Of a stretch of DNA of 64,000 nt, positions 6,838-16,868 are shown piece by piece. The DNA lies in assembly GCF_023744375.2 (NCBI RefSeq), contig NZ_CP146284.1:3224001-3288000 (forward strand), read 5' to 3'. A model generated the notes under the pieces. That model was not told where the DNA came from and searched no databases. It was given only the letters and a program-made list of their open reading frames with translations. The position numbers were made by a program, and so were the translations under genes. This stretch comes from Parabacteroides sp. AD58. Its GTDB lineage: Bacteria; Bacteroidota; Bacteroidia; Bacteroidales; Tannerellaceae. Within the stretch, counting starts at the first letter, position 1; each line of letters opens with the position of its first letter.

Positions 6838-9837
6838 ATGCAAAACAAAGGATTTGTAAAGGTCTTTGCTGTGCTGCTGACGCTTGTTTGTTTGTTCTAT
6901 TTGTCCTTCTCGTTTGTGACAAATAGATATAATAAAAAGGCGGCTGAGTATGCAGGAGGTGACCCTGTAAAAGAAAGTCTTTATTTAGACTCATTATCTA
7001 CTGAGAAGGTATGGTTAGGCTATACGCTTAAGGAATGCCGAGAGATGGAAATTAGCTTAGGTCTTGACTTGAAGGGCGGTATGAACGTCATTCTGGAGTT
7101 AAGTGTGCCTGATGTGATTCGTTCATTGTCAAACAACAATCCGGATGAAAACTTCAACAAAGCATTGGATCTGGCTTATGCCAAGCAAGCTTCCAGCCAG
7201 AAAGATTTCATCAGTCTGTTTGCCGACGAATACAAGGCATTAGACAGCAATGCTCGTTTGGCTACCATCTTCAGTACGTTCGAGTTGAAAGATAAAATTA
7301 CGCCGCAGAGTTCGGATGATCAGGTAATTGCCGTTTTACGTGATGAGTTGCAGAGTGCCATTGATAACTCATTTAACGTATTGCGTACTCGTATAGACCG
7401 TTTCGGTGTTGTATCTCCGAACATCCAGCGTCTGGAAACAGCTGGCCGTATCTTGGTTGAGCTTCCGGGTGTAAAGGAACCTGAACGTGTACGTAAATTG
7501 TTACAGGGTAGTGCAAATCTGGAGTTTTGGGAAACTTATAAATTGCCTGAAATCTATCAGCAGTTGGTTGCCGCTGATAATGTATTGGCTTCTGTTCTGG
7601 CTGCCAGCGATGCAGCTGATTCAACTGCCGTTGCTTCTGCCGAAGAAGCTCCTGCTGTAAAGGCTGATTCTGTTACAAGCGAAACCGATTCTCTGTTGGC
7701 CAAGATTCAGGATTCTCCGGAAGTAGAAAAAGACCAGTCTGCTGAAGAATTTGCAAAACAGCATCCGTTGTTTGCCTTGCTTCAGCTGAATCAGTATAAT
7801 GGTCAGCTGGCTCCGAGTGCAGTAGTTGGTTATGCACAGGCAAAAGATATGGCGAAGATCAATGAGTATCTGAGCATGAAGCAGGTGAAAGATGCGCTGC
7901 CCCGTAACTTAGCACTGAAATGGGGTGTTAAGGCTATGGATGAAAAAGGCATGTTCTTTGAATTATATGCCTTGAAGGTAACGAATCGTGACGGAACTCC
8001 AGCTTTGGGTGGTGATGTAATTACGGATGCAAGTTCCGACTTCGTACAGCAGCCGGGTGTTTCTGGTCAAGAAGTTAGTATGAAAATGAACGCTGAAGGC
8101 GCAAAAGCCTGGGCTCGTTTGACTAAAGAGAATACAGGTCGTTCTATTGCCATTGTATTGGATGGAGTCGTCTATTCTGCTCCGAATGTCGAAGGCGAAA
8201 TTCCCGGAGGTCAATCTCGTATTACAGGTAACTTTACTCCGGAAGAAGCTAAAGACTTGGCAAACGTGTTGAAGTCTGGTAAGATGGCGGCTTCTGTACA
8301 TATTGTTCAGGAAGATGTGGTTGGTCCGTCACTGGGTCAGGAAGCTATCAATGCCGGTGTGATTTCATTCGTATTGGCTTTGGTATTGTTGATGCTTTAT
8401 ATGTGTGCTTTCTACGGTGTCATCCCAGGTTTAATTGCCGATGGCGCATTGGTAGTTAACATCTTCTTTACGATGGGTATTTTAGCATCCTTCCAAGCTG
8501 TATTGACATTGCCGGGTATTGCCGGTATGGTGTTGACTTTAGGTATGGCTGTCGATGCGAACGTGTTGATTTATGAACGTACGAAAGAAGAGCTTCGTGC
8601 AGGAAAGACATTGGCCAAGGCAATCTCTGATGGTTACAGCAATGCCTTCTCTGCTATCTTCGACTCTAACTTGACTTCTATCATTACGGGTATCGTTTTG
8701 TTCTACTTCGGTACAGGTCCTATCCGTGGATTCGCTACGACAATGATTATCGGTTTGTGTGCTTCTTTCTTAACAGCCGTGTTCTTGACACGTATTGTTT
8801 ATGAAGCCTTGTTGGCAAAAGATAAACTGAACAACGTAACTTTCGTTACCAACATGACGAAAGATTTGTTGAAGAATCCGAAAGTAAACTTCTTGGGAGC
8901 TCGCAAGGTTGGATATTTGATCCCGTTGGCTATTGTTATATTGGGTGTCATTTCAATGATGACAGTAGGTTTGAACAAGGGTATCGACTTCACAGGTGGT
9001 CGCAACTATATTGTTCGTTTTGATCAGAATGTGAAGACCGATGACATCCGCTCTATGTTGGATGCTCAATTGGATGGAGCTGTCAGTGTAATTACAATTG
9101 GTACTCCAGATCAGGTACGTATCTCAACTAACTACAAGATCGATGTTCAGGATCCGAATATTGACCGTGAGATTGAATCGAAATTATATGAAGGCCTGAA
9201 GCCGTTATTGAAAGACGGTACAACAGTCGATCAGTTCGTTTCTGATTATATCCAGAGTTCACAGAAAGTAGGTCCGTCCATGGCAGATGATATTAAGAAC
9301 AGTGCGATCTTGGCGGTTATCTTCTCAATGATCTGTATGGCTGCCTATATCCTGTTGCGTTTCCGTGATGTATCATTCTCTGTTGGAGCCTTCGCTTCTG
9401 TTGCTACAACAACCTTGTGTATTATTTCATTCTACACCTTGTTGTGGAAGCTGTTGCCGTTCTCAATGGAAGTTGACCAGACGTTTATTGCGGCTATCCT
9501 GACGATCATCGGTTATTCTATCAACGATACCGTGGTTGTATTCGACCGTATCCGTGAGACGATCAGTATCTATCCAAAGCGTGACCGTTACCAGGTAATC
9601 AACGATGCCTTGAACTCAACATTGTGTCGTACGTTCAATACATCATTGACGACATTGGTTGTTGTAATCTGTATCTTCATTCTGGGTGGTAGTACAATCC
9701 GAAGCTTTACCTTCGCTATCTTGTTAGGTATCGTGATCGGTACATATTCTACCTTGTTCGTGGCGACTCCGATTGCTTATGAATTACAGAAACGTAAGAT
9801 TAAGAAACACGGTTTGGCTGAGAATACGGAAGCTTAA
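6838..9837 (+). CDS. secDF: Protein translocase subunit SecDF (fused)
   Basis: Inner-membrane accessory of the Sec translocon that uses the proton-motive force to help pull proteins into the periplasm. At 999 residues it is a SecD-SecF fusion, normal for Bacteroidota. The SecD half has the N-terminal helix, the LGLDLKGGMNV signature, a large periplasmic P1 region with an Ala/Glu-rich insert around residues 255-300, then a helix bundle containing GMAVDANVLIYERTKEE. The SecF half begins near residue 690 (VGYLIPLAIVILG) and carries GLNKGIDFTGG and GYSINDTVVVFDRIRE. It is followed by a strong terminator, so it is transcribed alone. Confidence 0.98.
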   Translation: MQNKGFVKVFAVLLTLVCLFYLSFSFVTNRYNKKAAEYAGGDPVKESLYLDSLSTEKVWLGYTLKECREMEISLGLDLKGGMNVILELSVPDVIRSLSNNNPDENFNKALDLAYAKQASSQKDFISLFADEYKALDSNARLATIFSTFELKDKITPQSSDDQVIAVLRDELQSAIDNSFNVLRTRIDRFGVVSPNIQRLETAGRILVELPGVKEPERVRKLLQGSANLEFWETYKLPEIYQQLVAADNVLASVLAASDAADSTAVASAEEAPAVKADSVTSETDSLLAKIQDSPEVEKDQSAEEFAKQHPLFALLQLNQYNGQLAPSAVVGYAQAKDMAKINEYLSMKQVKDALPRNLALKWGVKAMDEKGMFFELYALKVTNRDGTPALGGDVITDASSDFVQQPGVSGQEVSMKMNAEGAKAWARLTKENTGRSIAIVLDGVVYSAPNVEGEIPGGQSRITGNFTPEEAKDLANVLKSGKMAASVHIVQEDVVGPSLGQEAINAGVISFVLALVLLMLYMCAFYGVIPGLIADGALVVNIFFTMGILASFQAVLTLPGIAGMVLTLGMAVDANVLIYERTKEELRAGKTLAKAISDGYSNAFSAIFDSNLTSIITGIVLFYFGTGPIRGFATTMIIGLCASFLTAVFLTRIVYEALLAKDKLNNVTFVTNMTKDLLKNPKVNFLGARKVGYLIPLAIVILGVISMMTVGLNKGIDFTGGRNYIVRFDQNVKTDDIRSMLDAQLDGAVSVITIGTPDQVRISTNYKIDVQDPNIDREIESKLYEGLKPLLKDGTTVDQFVSDYIQSSQKVGPSMADDIKNSAILAVIFSMICMAAYILLRFRDVSFSVGAFASVATTTLCIISFYTLLWKLLPFSMEVDQTFIAAILTIIGYSINDTVVVFDRIRETISIYPKRDRYQVINDALNSTLCRTFNTSLTTLVVVICIFILGGSTIRSFTFAILLGIVIGTYSTLFVATPIAYELQKRKIKKHGLAENTEA

Positions 9838-9866
9838 TTCGACATACAGTTGAATTTATAATATAG

Positions 9867-9897
9867 GCCATCCTGGTTTTTCCGGGATGGCTTTTTT
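9867..9897 (+). terminator. secDF terminator
   Basis: GCCATCCTGG (9867-9876) pairs with CCGGGATGGC (9882-9891) with one T-G wobble, followed by T6. Confidence 0.92.
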
Positions 9898-9915
9898 ATT
9901 TTCGCAAACAGTTCT

Positions 9916-9923
9916 TATCTTTG
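9916..9923 (+). promoter_or_regulatory. recG promoter -7 box
   Basis: TATCTTTG, 22 bp before the recG ATG. Confidence 0.6.
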
Positions 9924-9945
9924 TCGATAAACCAAAAAATAACCT

Positions 9946-12048
9946 ATGATACTGGATCTGGATAAACGTGCGATAACTTATTTGCCTGGTGTCGGCCCTA
10001 AGAAAGCAGAGATACTTCAGAAAGAAGCCAACATTGTCTCATACGATGATTTGCTGCATTATTTCCCTTATAAATATGTTGACCGAAGTCGGTTTTACCG
10101 GGTAGATGAGATTACTCCCAATATGCCTTATATCCAGCTGAAAGGGAAGATTACGCGTTATGAACAGTTAGGAGAAGGGAAAACAAGACGTCTTGTTGGG
10201 AAATTTACGGACGGATCGGGTGTATTAGATCTGGTTTGGTTTAAAGGAATCAATTACGTACTTGAAAAGGTCAAAGTCGATACGGAATACATAATCTTTG
10301 GAAAACCGTCTGAGTTTGGTCATTCATTTAATCTAGTGCATCCGGATGTGGATCCGGTAGAACAAGCCGGACAGGTTGCTTCGGGACTTACTCCGTTTTA
10401 TAATACGACGGAAAAGATGAAGAAATCATTCCTTAACTCGCGTGCGATTCAAAATTTGCAGTACACTTTGTTATCGGGATTGAACTGGCAATTGGCAGAA
10501 ACTTTACCTCAGAAATTATTAAAGAAGACCGGGCTGGTTCCTTTATCGGATGCGATGAGGAATATTCATTTCCCGGCTACTGTTTCTTTATTGAGAGCGG
10601 CTCAGTTACGCTTGAAGTTTGAAGAGCTGTTTTATATCCAGCTTCACATGCTTAAAACATCTCAAATGCGAAAGAAAGCACTTCAGGGTATTCTCTTTTC
10701 GTCTGTAGGTGATTATTTCAATACATTTTATAAGGAATATCTTCCTTTTGAATTGACGAATGCCCAGAAACGGGTGGTGCGGGAAATTCGTGCCGATATG
10801 GGAAGTGGCCGGCAGATGAATCGTTTGTTGCAGGGAGATGTGGGTAGTGGAAAAACGCTGGTGGGCTTGTTGTCGATGCTGCTGGCTCTCGACAATCACT
10901 GTCAGGCATGTATGATGGCTCCTACAGAAATCTTGGCAACCCAGCATTATGCGACGATCAAAGCCTTCTTGAAAGATATGGATGTAAAAGTGGCTCTATT
11001 GACTGGTTCGACAAAGAAGAAAGAGCGTGAACGGATTTTACCCGCCATTGCCAGTGGTGAAATCCAGATTGTCATCGGGACGCATGCCTTGATAGAAGAC
11101 ACAGTTGTATTCTCATCGCTGGGACTGGCAATTATTGACGAACAACATCGCTTTGGTGTAGAGCAGCGTTCACGGCTTTGGATGAAGAATACGAAAGCTG
11201 TTCCTCATGTGTTGGTTATGACGGCAACGCCAATTCCACGAACTTTAGCCATGACTTTGTATGGTGATTTGGATGTCTCTGTTATCGACGAACTGCCACC
11301 GGGGCGAAAACCTATACGAACCTTACACCGTTATGATAACAAAAAGGCTGAGCTCTTTGAGTTTTTGCGTAGGGAAATTCAGAAAGGTCGCCAGGTTTAT
11401 GTGGTTTATCCCTTGATTGAAGGGAATGAAAAGCTGGATTATAAAAGCTTGGAAGAAGGTTTTGAAGTCTTTAAGGAGGTTTTTCAGGAATATACGGTGT
11501 GTATGGTGCATGGAAAAATGAAAGCCGCCGAAAAGGAAGAAGAAATGCAGAAGTTCATTTCGGGGAAAGCACAGATCTTGCTAGCAACTACTGTAATCGA
11601 AGTGGGTGTGAATGTACCGAATGCTTCTGTAATGGTAATCGAAAGTGCTGAACGCTTTGGGCTGTCGCAGTTACATCAGTTGCGTGGACGTGTAGGCCGT
11701 GGCGCTGAACAGTCGTATTGTATATTGGTTTCTTCTTATAAATTAAGCAATGAAACCCGTAAGCGGCTTGAAATTATGGTCAACAGCAATAATGGTTTTG
11801 AAATTGCTGAGGCAGATTTGCGTTTACGTGGACAGGGTGATCTGGAAGGAACGAGGCAAAGTGGCGAAGGGCTGGAATTGAGAATCGCCAATCTGGCTTC
11901 GGATGGACAAATCCTTCAATATGCTCGTGATTGTGCTATGGAGATTTTGAACGAAGATCCGGATTTATTGAGCGAACCCTATCAGATATTGAACGAAAGA
12001 CTAAGAATTCTCTTCTCCCGCAGTATTAGTTGGCGTCTGATTAGCTAA
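9946..12048 (+). CDS. recG: ATP-dependent DNA helicase RecG
   Basis: Branch-migrating superfamily 2 helicase that remodels stalled forks and Holliday junctions. The 700 residues fit the family. An N-terminal wedge/OB domain (LPGVGPKKAEIL, then LLHYFPYKYVDRSR) is followed by helicase motifs: Walker A GDVGSGKT at 297-304, DEQH at 398-401, TATPIPRTLAMTLYGDLDVS and the C-terminal HGKMK / ATTVIEVGVNVPNA / QLRGRVGRG region. All catalytic residues are intact. It appears monocistronic with its own promoter. Confidence 0.98.
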   Translation: MILDLDKRAITYLPGVGPKKAEILQKEANIVSYDDLLHYFPYKYVDRSRFYRVDEITPNMPYIQLKGKITRYEQLGEGKTRRLVGKFTDGSGVLDLVWFKGINYVLEKVKVDTEYIIFGKPSEFGHSFNLVHPDVDPVEQAGQVASGLTPFYNTTEKMKKSFLNSRAIQNLQYTLLSGLNWQLAETLPQKLLKKTGLVPLSDAMRNIHFPATVSLLRAAQLRLKFEELFYIQLHMLKTSQMRKKALQGILFSSVGDYFNTFYKEYLPFELTNAQKRVVREIRADMGSGRQMNRLLQGDVGSGKTLVGLLSMLLALDNHCQACMMAPTEILATQHYATIKAFLKDMDVKVALLTGSTKKKERERILPAIASGEIQIVIGTHALIEDTVVFSSLGLAIIDEQHRFGVEQRSRLWMKNTKAVPHVLVMTATPIPRTLAMTLYGDLDVSVIDELPPGRKPIRTLHRYDNKKAELFEFLRREIQKGRQVYVVYPLIEGNEKLDYKSLEEGFEVFKEVFQEYTVCMVHGKMKAAEKEEEMQKFISGKAQILLATTVIEVGVNVPNASVMVIESAERFGLSQLHQLRGRVGRGAEQSYCILVSSYKLSNETRKRLEIMVNSNNGFEIAEADLRLRGQGDLEGTRQSGEGLELRIANLASDGQILQYARDCAMEILNEDPDLLSEPYQILNERLRILFSRSISWRLIS

Positions 12049-12254
12049 TGTGTTGTAGAACATATTAGGCGTAAGTGTTTGTTTTCCTTTTAATTATCGG
12101 GTAGATTTATGAATCTTATGGAAGTTTGAAGAAATTTTTCCTTAATTTCCTTTGAGGTATAATTCAAAATCGCGAACTTTGAGTTGTTGAATGCTGATTG
12201 ACAGTGTTTAACACTTCAAAAAATGGTCTATAAGTTTTGAATTCTTCTAAGAAA

Positions 12255-13472
12255 ATGACAGTAAAATCAATATTATCCGTTTGTTTGGGCTTTATGATGC
12301 TTCCAGTGATGAAAGCGGAAGAGCCGGAGAAAAAGGCAGCAAAAGACATTGTCGTTGGTCAGGCGAATATGGTGATGGAACAACACGTTTCTGAATTGAT
12401 GGCAGAGCGTGTAGGCTTTAAGAAAGACATCGCGATGGAGAAGTTGGCCGAAGCATCTTTCAATGCTGAAGTGGCTCGAGAATCATTAATGTTCCCTGCG
12501 GAAGATCTTTACGGATCAAACTGGAATACCAAATGGGTTGATCCGTTCCGGGGCGAAGCTGAAAAGCCGAATTTCCCGGATTCTTGTGCTATTAATTGTA
12601 GCTCGTTTGTTTATCCGATTGATACAATTGCTCGTGTTACTTCGAAATATGGTCCTCGCCGTCGTCGGATGCACCGCGGAATTGATTTGAAAGTACAAAA
12701 AGGAGATACAATCCGAGCTGCCTTCGACGGAAAAGTCAGAATTCGTAATTATGAACGCCGTGGTTATGGCTACTATCTCGTTATTAGACACCCAAACGGA
12801 CTTGAGACCATTTATGGCCATTTATCTAAACAATTAGTACACGTTAACGATATTGTACATGCCGGAGATCCGATTGGATTAGGCGGAAACACCGGACGTT
12901 CTACCGGTTCTCACCTTCATTTTGAAACACGCTTCCTGGGTCAGGCTATTAATCCTGCTGAAATTGTAGACTTTGAAAACGGAGTTCCCGTTCATGATAC
13001 GTTTGTTTTCCGGAATGTAAAGATCAACGGGCGGAAAAGCAATATTTATACTTCTTCAGGTGATCAGTTGGTTTATCACCGGGTAAAATCGGGTGATACG
13101 TTAGGTAAGATTGCCCGCATTTATGGAACGTCAGTCAGCGAATTATGCCGTTTGAATGGAATTAAACCGACGACAGTTCTTCGTGTCGGACAATCAATTC
13201 GTTGCAATGCCGGAGCTAGTTATGTAGTTAAGAAAAAGAAAACTGCGAAGCCGTCAGTTACGGTGGAAGCTCAGAATGAACCTTTGGCAGCGGTAGCTGC
13301 CGAGCAGAATGATGCTGCAGGAAATCAGCCAATATATCATAAGATACAATCAGGTGATACGTTAGGAGCAATTGCTCAAAAATACGGAACAACTGTATCC
13401 AAATTGTGTGAGCTGAATGGTATTACTCGTACTACTATCCTTCGTTTAGGACGTACGTTACGGTGTTCTTAA
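12255..13472 (+). CDS. M23 family metallopeptidase with two C-terminal LysM domains
   Basis: Secreted peptidoglycan endopeptidase or divisome activator of the LytM type. From the ATG at 12255 (an upstream TTG in frame is less likely because it would add a polar tail before the signal peptide) it has 405 residues. A signal segment MTVKSILSVCLGFMMLPVMKA is followed by a helical region, then the M23 core: HRGIDL gives the H-x3-D zinc ligands and SHLHFE the H-x-H. Two LysM repeats follow (VKSGDTLGKIARIYGTS and IQSGDTLGAIAQKYGTT), separated by an Ala-rich linker, and bind glycan. The zinc ligands are present, so it is probably active. Confidence 0.94.
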   Translation: MTVKSILSVCLGFMMLPVMKAEEPEKKAAKDIVVGQANMVMEQHVSELMAERVGFKKDIAMEKLAEASFNAEVARESLMFPAEDLYGSNWNTKWVDPFRGEAEKPNFPDSCAINCSSFVYPIDTIARVTSKYGPRRRRMHRGIDLKVQKGDTIRAAFDGKVRIRNYERRGYGYYLVIRHPNGLETIYGHLSKQLVHVNDIVHAGDPIGLGGNTGRSTGSHLHFETRFLGQAINPAEIVDFENGVPVHDTFVFRNVKINGRKSNIYTSSGDQLVYHRVKSGDTLGKIARIYGTSVSELCRLNGIKPTTVLRVGQSIRCNAGASYVVKKKKTAKPSVTVEAQNEPLAAVAAEQNDAAGNQPIYHKIQSGDTLGAIAQKYGTTVSKLCELNGITRTTILRLGRTLRCS

Positions 13473-13576
13473 ATAGATTCTAATTATTAGATCACATAAA
13501 TTTTTTTTCTGTGTTTGAGCTGCTTGTGATGTGAATTACGGGCAGCTTTTTATTTTCAATATTCCATTTAAAAAGC

Positions 13577-13584
13577 TATCTTTG
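13577..13584 (+). promoter_or_regulatory. -7 box for the DUF1599-DoxX-tpiA region
   Basis: TATCTTTG located 20 bp before the ATG at 13605. The predicted transcription start is downstream of an in-frame TTG at 13587, which decides in favour of the ATG. Confidence 0.6.
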
Positions 13585-13604
13585 CATTGCTAATTCCAGA
13601 GAAT

Positions 13605-14147
13605 ATGCCAGATACGAAAGAACAATTTGAGAAAGTTATCTCTATTTGTCGGGAGCTATATGCTAAGAAGCTAAAAGATTATGGCCCTTCGTGGCGGATC
13701 ATGCGCCCGATGTCAGTTACAGATCAGATATTTATCAAGGCCAATCGCATTCGCAGTTTGGAAACTAAAGGGACGCGGATGATTGATGAAGGTATCCGTC
13801 CGGAGTTTATTGCCATTGTCAATTATGGTATTATCGGGCTTATCCAGTTGGCGTTGGGTTATGCTGATACGACTGATATTACCAATGAAGAAGCCTTGTC
13901 CTTGTATGATAAATATATGACTCAGACGAAAGAACTGATGTATGCCAAGAACCATGATTATGATGAGGCGTGGCGCAGTATGCGAATCAGTTCTTACACA
14001 GATCTGATTCTGATGAAGATTTATCGGACTAAGCAGATTGAAAGCCATCACGGAGAAACATTGGTTTCCGAAGGAATAGATGCGAACTATATGGATATGG
14101 TTAATTATGCCTTGTTTGGCTTAATTAAACTCGAATATGGGGAATAA
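13605..14147 (+). CDS. DUF1599 domain protein (two tandem copies)
   Basis: 180-residue cytosolic protein made of two related halves: first copy YAKKLKDYGPSWRIMRP..SVTDQIFIKANRIRSLE, second copy YAKNHDYDEAWRSMR..SYTDLILMKIYRTKQIE, each ending in VNYGIIGLIQL / VNYALFGLIKL. This is the DUF1599 pattern, a small helical family that has been linked to nucleotide modification only by context in other genomes. No catalytic role can be assigned here. The membrane protein gene begins 23 bp downstream, and the order DUF1599-DoxX-tpiA is to my knowledge common in Bacteroidales. Confidence 0.9.
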   Translation: MPDTKEQFEKVISICRELYAKKLKDYGPSWRIMRPMSVTDQIFIKANRIRSLETKGTRMIDEGIRPEFIAIVNYGIIGLIQLALGYADTTDITNEEALSLYDKYMTQTKELMYAKNHDYDEAWRSMRISSYTDLILMKIYRTKQIESHHGETLVSEGIDANYMDMVNYALFGLIKLEYGE

Positions 14148-14170
14148 TAAGTAGACAAAGGTCATCGCAT

Positions 14171-15448
14171 ATGAGGCAGAAAGATATATGGATAAAGATG
14201 CTGGCAGAAACTTGCCGGTTATTGTTGGGCCTCGTGTTTATCTTTTCAGGATTGACGAAGGCTGTAGATCCTATGGGTTTTGCCATTAAGGTGGGAGAAT
14301 ATTTGTCCTCGTTCGGTTGGGATTCTCTGCAATCGTTTGCTGTGCCTTTTGCCATAAATCTGGCTGCTGTAGAATTTACATTGGGCATATGTATGTTTTT
14401 AGGGGTTTATCGTCGGTATGCGTCTTTCTTAACATTACTGATGATGCTTTTCATGACGCCACTAACACTATATCTGGCGTTGTATAATCCTGTTGCAGAT
14501 TGCGGTTGTTTTGGTGAAGCTCTGATTCTAACGAATTGGGAGACTTTCTATAAAAATATTGTTTTGTTGGCAGCTGCGGTAATAGCCTTTGTCTACAATC
14601 AACGGACACTGGCCGGTTATACTTTTAAGGTTTATTGGTTTGTTGCTACTTTTGCCTATGTTTATTGCGTCGGATTTTCTCTTCGAAATTATTGGCATTT
14701 GCCGATTATAGACTTTCGCCCGTATAAAATAGGTGTCAATATTCCGGTAGCGATGTCAATTCCTGAAGGCGCTCCGCAAGATGAGTATGAATATAGTTTT
14801 ATTTATGAAAAAGACGGCGTTCAAAAAAGATTTACGTTAGACAATGTGCCTGCTGATGATTCAACCTGGACTTTCGTGGATACGGAGTCAAAATTGATCA
14901 AGGCTGGTTATGTTCCACCGATCAGTGATTTTATCGTGACAACATTTGATGGAGAAGACCGTACAGAACAGCTGTTGGCTGATACAACGGGCGTATTCCT
15001 TTTGGTATCTCCCAGGTTGGAACAAGCCAATGAAGAGCGCATCGATGAAATCAATAATCTGTATGATTATGCTACTGAAAAAGGAATGCGGTTTTATTGT
15101 CTTACAGGTTCTGATGAGTCAGCTGTAACAAAATGGATTGATTATACGGGAGCTGAGTATCCATTCCTGTTTGTAGATGATGTTACGTTGAAGACGATGA
15201 TTCGCTCTAATCCGGGTCTGATCGTTTTAAAAGGAGGTACTATCATGGGGAAATGGCATTATAATGACTTTCCTAAGGAAGAAGACTTGGATAAGTTTGT
15301 TGAATCAGCCTTGTTAAAACCGATGAAAGACGAGAAAGAGGCTCGGTTAGTAACCAACCTATTGACTTTTGTCGTACCTTTGTTGCTGGTTTGGCTGTAT
15401 GACTATCGGCGTAACCGGAAGAAACAGCCAGTTAGTGAAAACTTATAA
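14171..15448 (+). CDS. DoxX/MauE-type membrane protein with thioredoxin-like C-terminal domain
   Basis: 425-residue inner-membrane protein (resembles the BT_3928-type family). Four N-terminal hydrophobic helices contain FIFSGLTKAVDP and the DCGCFGE motif typical of MauE/DoxX proteins, with two cysteines that could do disulfide or quinone chemistry. After a fifth helix near residue 170 comes a soluble domain of about 230 residues with a thioredoxin-like C-terminal part (GVFLLVSPRLEQA, MRFYCLTGSD, YPFLFVDDVTLKTMI, PGLIVLKGGTIMGKW) that lacks a CxxC. A final helix near 400 returns to the membrane. Role unknown; a redox role is inference from the DCGC motif. Confidence 0.85.
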   Translation: MRQKDIWIKMLAETCRLLLGLVFIFSGLTKAVDPMGFAIKVGEYLSSFGWDSLQSFAVPFAINLAAVEFTLGICMFLGVYRRYASFLTLLMMLFMTPLTLYLALYNPVADCGCFGEALILTNWETFYKNIVLLAAAVIAFVYNQRTLAGYTFKVYWFVATFAYVYCVGFSLRNYWHLPIIDFRPYKIGVNIPVAMSIPEGAPQDEYEYSFIYEKDGVQKRFTLDNVPADDSTWTFVDTESKLIKAGYVPPISDFIVTTFDGEDRTEQLLADTTGVFLLVSPRLEQANEERIDEINNLYDYATEKGMRFYCLTGSDESAVTKWIDYTGAEYPFLFVDDVTLKTMIRSNPGLIVLKGGTIMGKWHYNDFPKEEDLDKFVESALLKPMKDEKEARLVTNLLTFVVPLLLVWLYDYRRNRKKQPVSENL

Positions 15449-15485
15449 GAAGAATTTTTGTATCACAATTTAAAATAGAGAAAAT

Positions 15486-16247
15486 ATGAGAAAGAACATT
15501 GTTGCAGGAAACTGGAAAATGAACACCACTCTTGCTGAAGGCCTGGAATTGGCTAAAGGTTTGAACGAAGCATTGAAGAATAAAACAACAAATTGCGATG
15601 TAATTATCGGTACTCCGTTTACTCATTTGGCAAGTGTTGTTGCTGCTATTGATACGAATAAGATCGGTGTTGCAGCAGAAAACTGTGCAGATAAGGAAAA
15701 AGGTGCTTTCACAGGAGAAGTTTCTGCTGCTATGGTAGCTTCAACTGGCGCTAAGTATGTCATCTTGGGTCACTCTGAACGTCGTGCTTACTATCATGAA
15801 ACTCCGGAAATCTTGAAGACAAAAGTAGAATTGGCTTTAGCTAATGGTCTGACTCCGATCTTCTGTATTGGTGAAGTTTTGGCTGAAAGAGAAGCTGGTA
15901 AGCATTTCGAAGTAGTAGATGCTCAGATTGAAGGTTCTTTGTTTAATCTGTCTGCTGAAGATTTCAGCAAGATTATCTTAGCTTACGAACCGGTTTGGGC
16001 TATCGGTACAGGTAAAACAGCTACAGCTGATCAGGCTGAAGAAATTCATGCACATATTCGTGCTACTTTGGCTGCTAAATATGGTAATGAAATTGCAGAT
16101 AATTGCACAATTCTGTATGGTGGTAGCTGTAATGGCGGTAATGCAAAAGAACTGTTTGCTAAACCGGATGTTGATGGTGGTCTGATTGGTGGTGCATCTC
16201 TGTCTGTAGAGAAATTCATGCCGATCATTGAAGCTTTTGATAAATAA
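15486..16247 (+). CDS. tpiA: Triosephosphate isomerase
   Basis: Glycolytic TIM barrel interconverting dihydroxyacetone phosphate and glyceraldehyde 3-phosphate. 253 residues. Catalytic residues are visible: Lys11 in GNWKMN, His96 in ILGHSERR and Glu168 in [14 protein letters not shown], with the phosphate-binding YGGSCNGGN near the C-terminus. It is 37 bp after the DoxX gene in the same direction, and a long inverted repeat follows. Confidence 0.98.
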   Translation: MRKNIVAGNWKMNTTLAEGLELAKGLNEALKNKTTNCDVIIGTPFTHLASVVAAIDTNKIGVAAENCADKEKGAFTGEVSAAMVASTGAKYVILGHSERRAYYHETPEILKTKVELALANGLTPIFCIGEVLAEREAGKHFEVVDAQIEGSLFNLSAEDFSKIILAYEPVWAIGTGKTATADQAEEIHAHIRATLAAKYGNEIADNCTILYGGSCNGGNAKELFAKPDVDGGLIGGASLSVEKFMPIIEAFDK

Positions 16248-16275
16248 TTGAATCATCGTTTACCAGAAGTAAATA

Positions 16276-16319
16276 AGTCAAGGTAGCTATTATGAATAAT
16301 CAAGATAGCTACTTTGACT
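16276..16319 (+). repeat. 15-bp inverted repeat between tpiA and the SPOR gene
   Basis: AGTCAAGGTAGCTAT (16276-16290) pairs with ATAGCTACTTTGACT (16305-16319) with one G-T wobble and a 14-nt loop. There is no T-run after it, so it may be a 3'-end stabiliser or a weak terminator rather than a classic intrinsic terminator. Confidence 0.65.
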
Positions 16320-16365
16320 ATTATAATTAAGTTCGCTATACGTGAATAATTTCATTTATTACCTT

Positions 16366-16866
16366 ATGAGACAAATCCTGATTCTATTTTGTTTGTGTAG
16401 CTTGCTTTCTGTGTCTAGTTGGGGACAGACGGCCGATACTGGAGTTCATGTTGTAACTATCTTCGATGAGATGGCGAAGCAAGAGCCTGGCAAAGGAGTA
16501 GTAACCGTACATCAGTCGGATGCTATCCGGGCATTGGTCGGAGCTCATATGTATGGAACAAACGTAGAGCAGGAAGGCGAAACAGCCTACTTGAAAATTC
16601 AAGGTTATAGAGCTCAGGTATTTTCAGGTAATAACCAGCGTAAGTCGAAAGATGAGGCTTTCCGGAAGGAAAAGGAGATTAAGGAACTTTTCCCGGATGT
16701 GCCAACCTATGTGACCTATAATGCTCCATTCTGGAAATTGCGTGTAGGCGATTTTAGGTCTCATGAAGAAGCCTATCAGATGATGCGTAGGCTGATGGCC
16801 GCTTTTCCGGATTATGCGAAAGAAATGTATATTGTAAAAGAAGAAGTTAAAATTCCTTTGAATTGA
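16366..16866 (+). CDS. Secreted SPOR domain protein
   Basis: 166 residues from the ATG at 16366, which opens a signal peptide ([20 protein letters not shown]); an upstream GTG in the same frame adds a non-signal tail. A short region with repeated polar residues is followed by a C-terminal SPOR-like fold: [55 protein letters not shown] domains bind denuded septal peptidoglycan, so a cell-division location is likely. It lies 2 bp before folE. Confidence 0.87.
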   Translation: MRQILILFCLCSLLSVSSWGQTADTGVHVVTIFDEMAKQEPGKGVVTVHQSDAIRALVGAHMYGTNVEQEGETAYLKIQGYRAQVFSGNNQRKSKDEAFRKEKEIKELFPDVPTYVTYNAPFWKLRVGDFRSHEEAYQMMRRLMAAFPDYAKEMYIVKEEVKIPLN

Positions 16867-16868
16867 AG

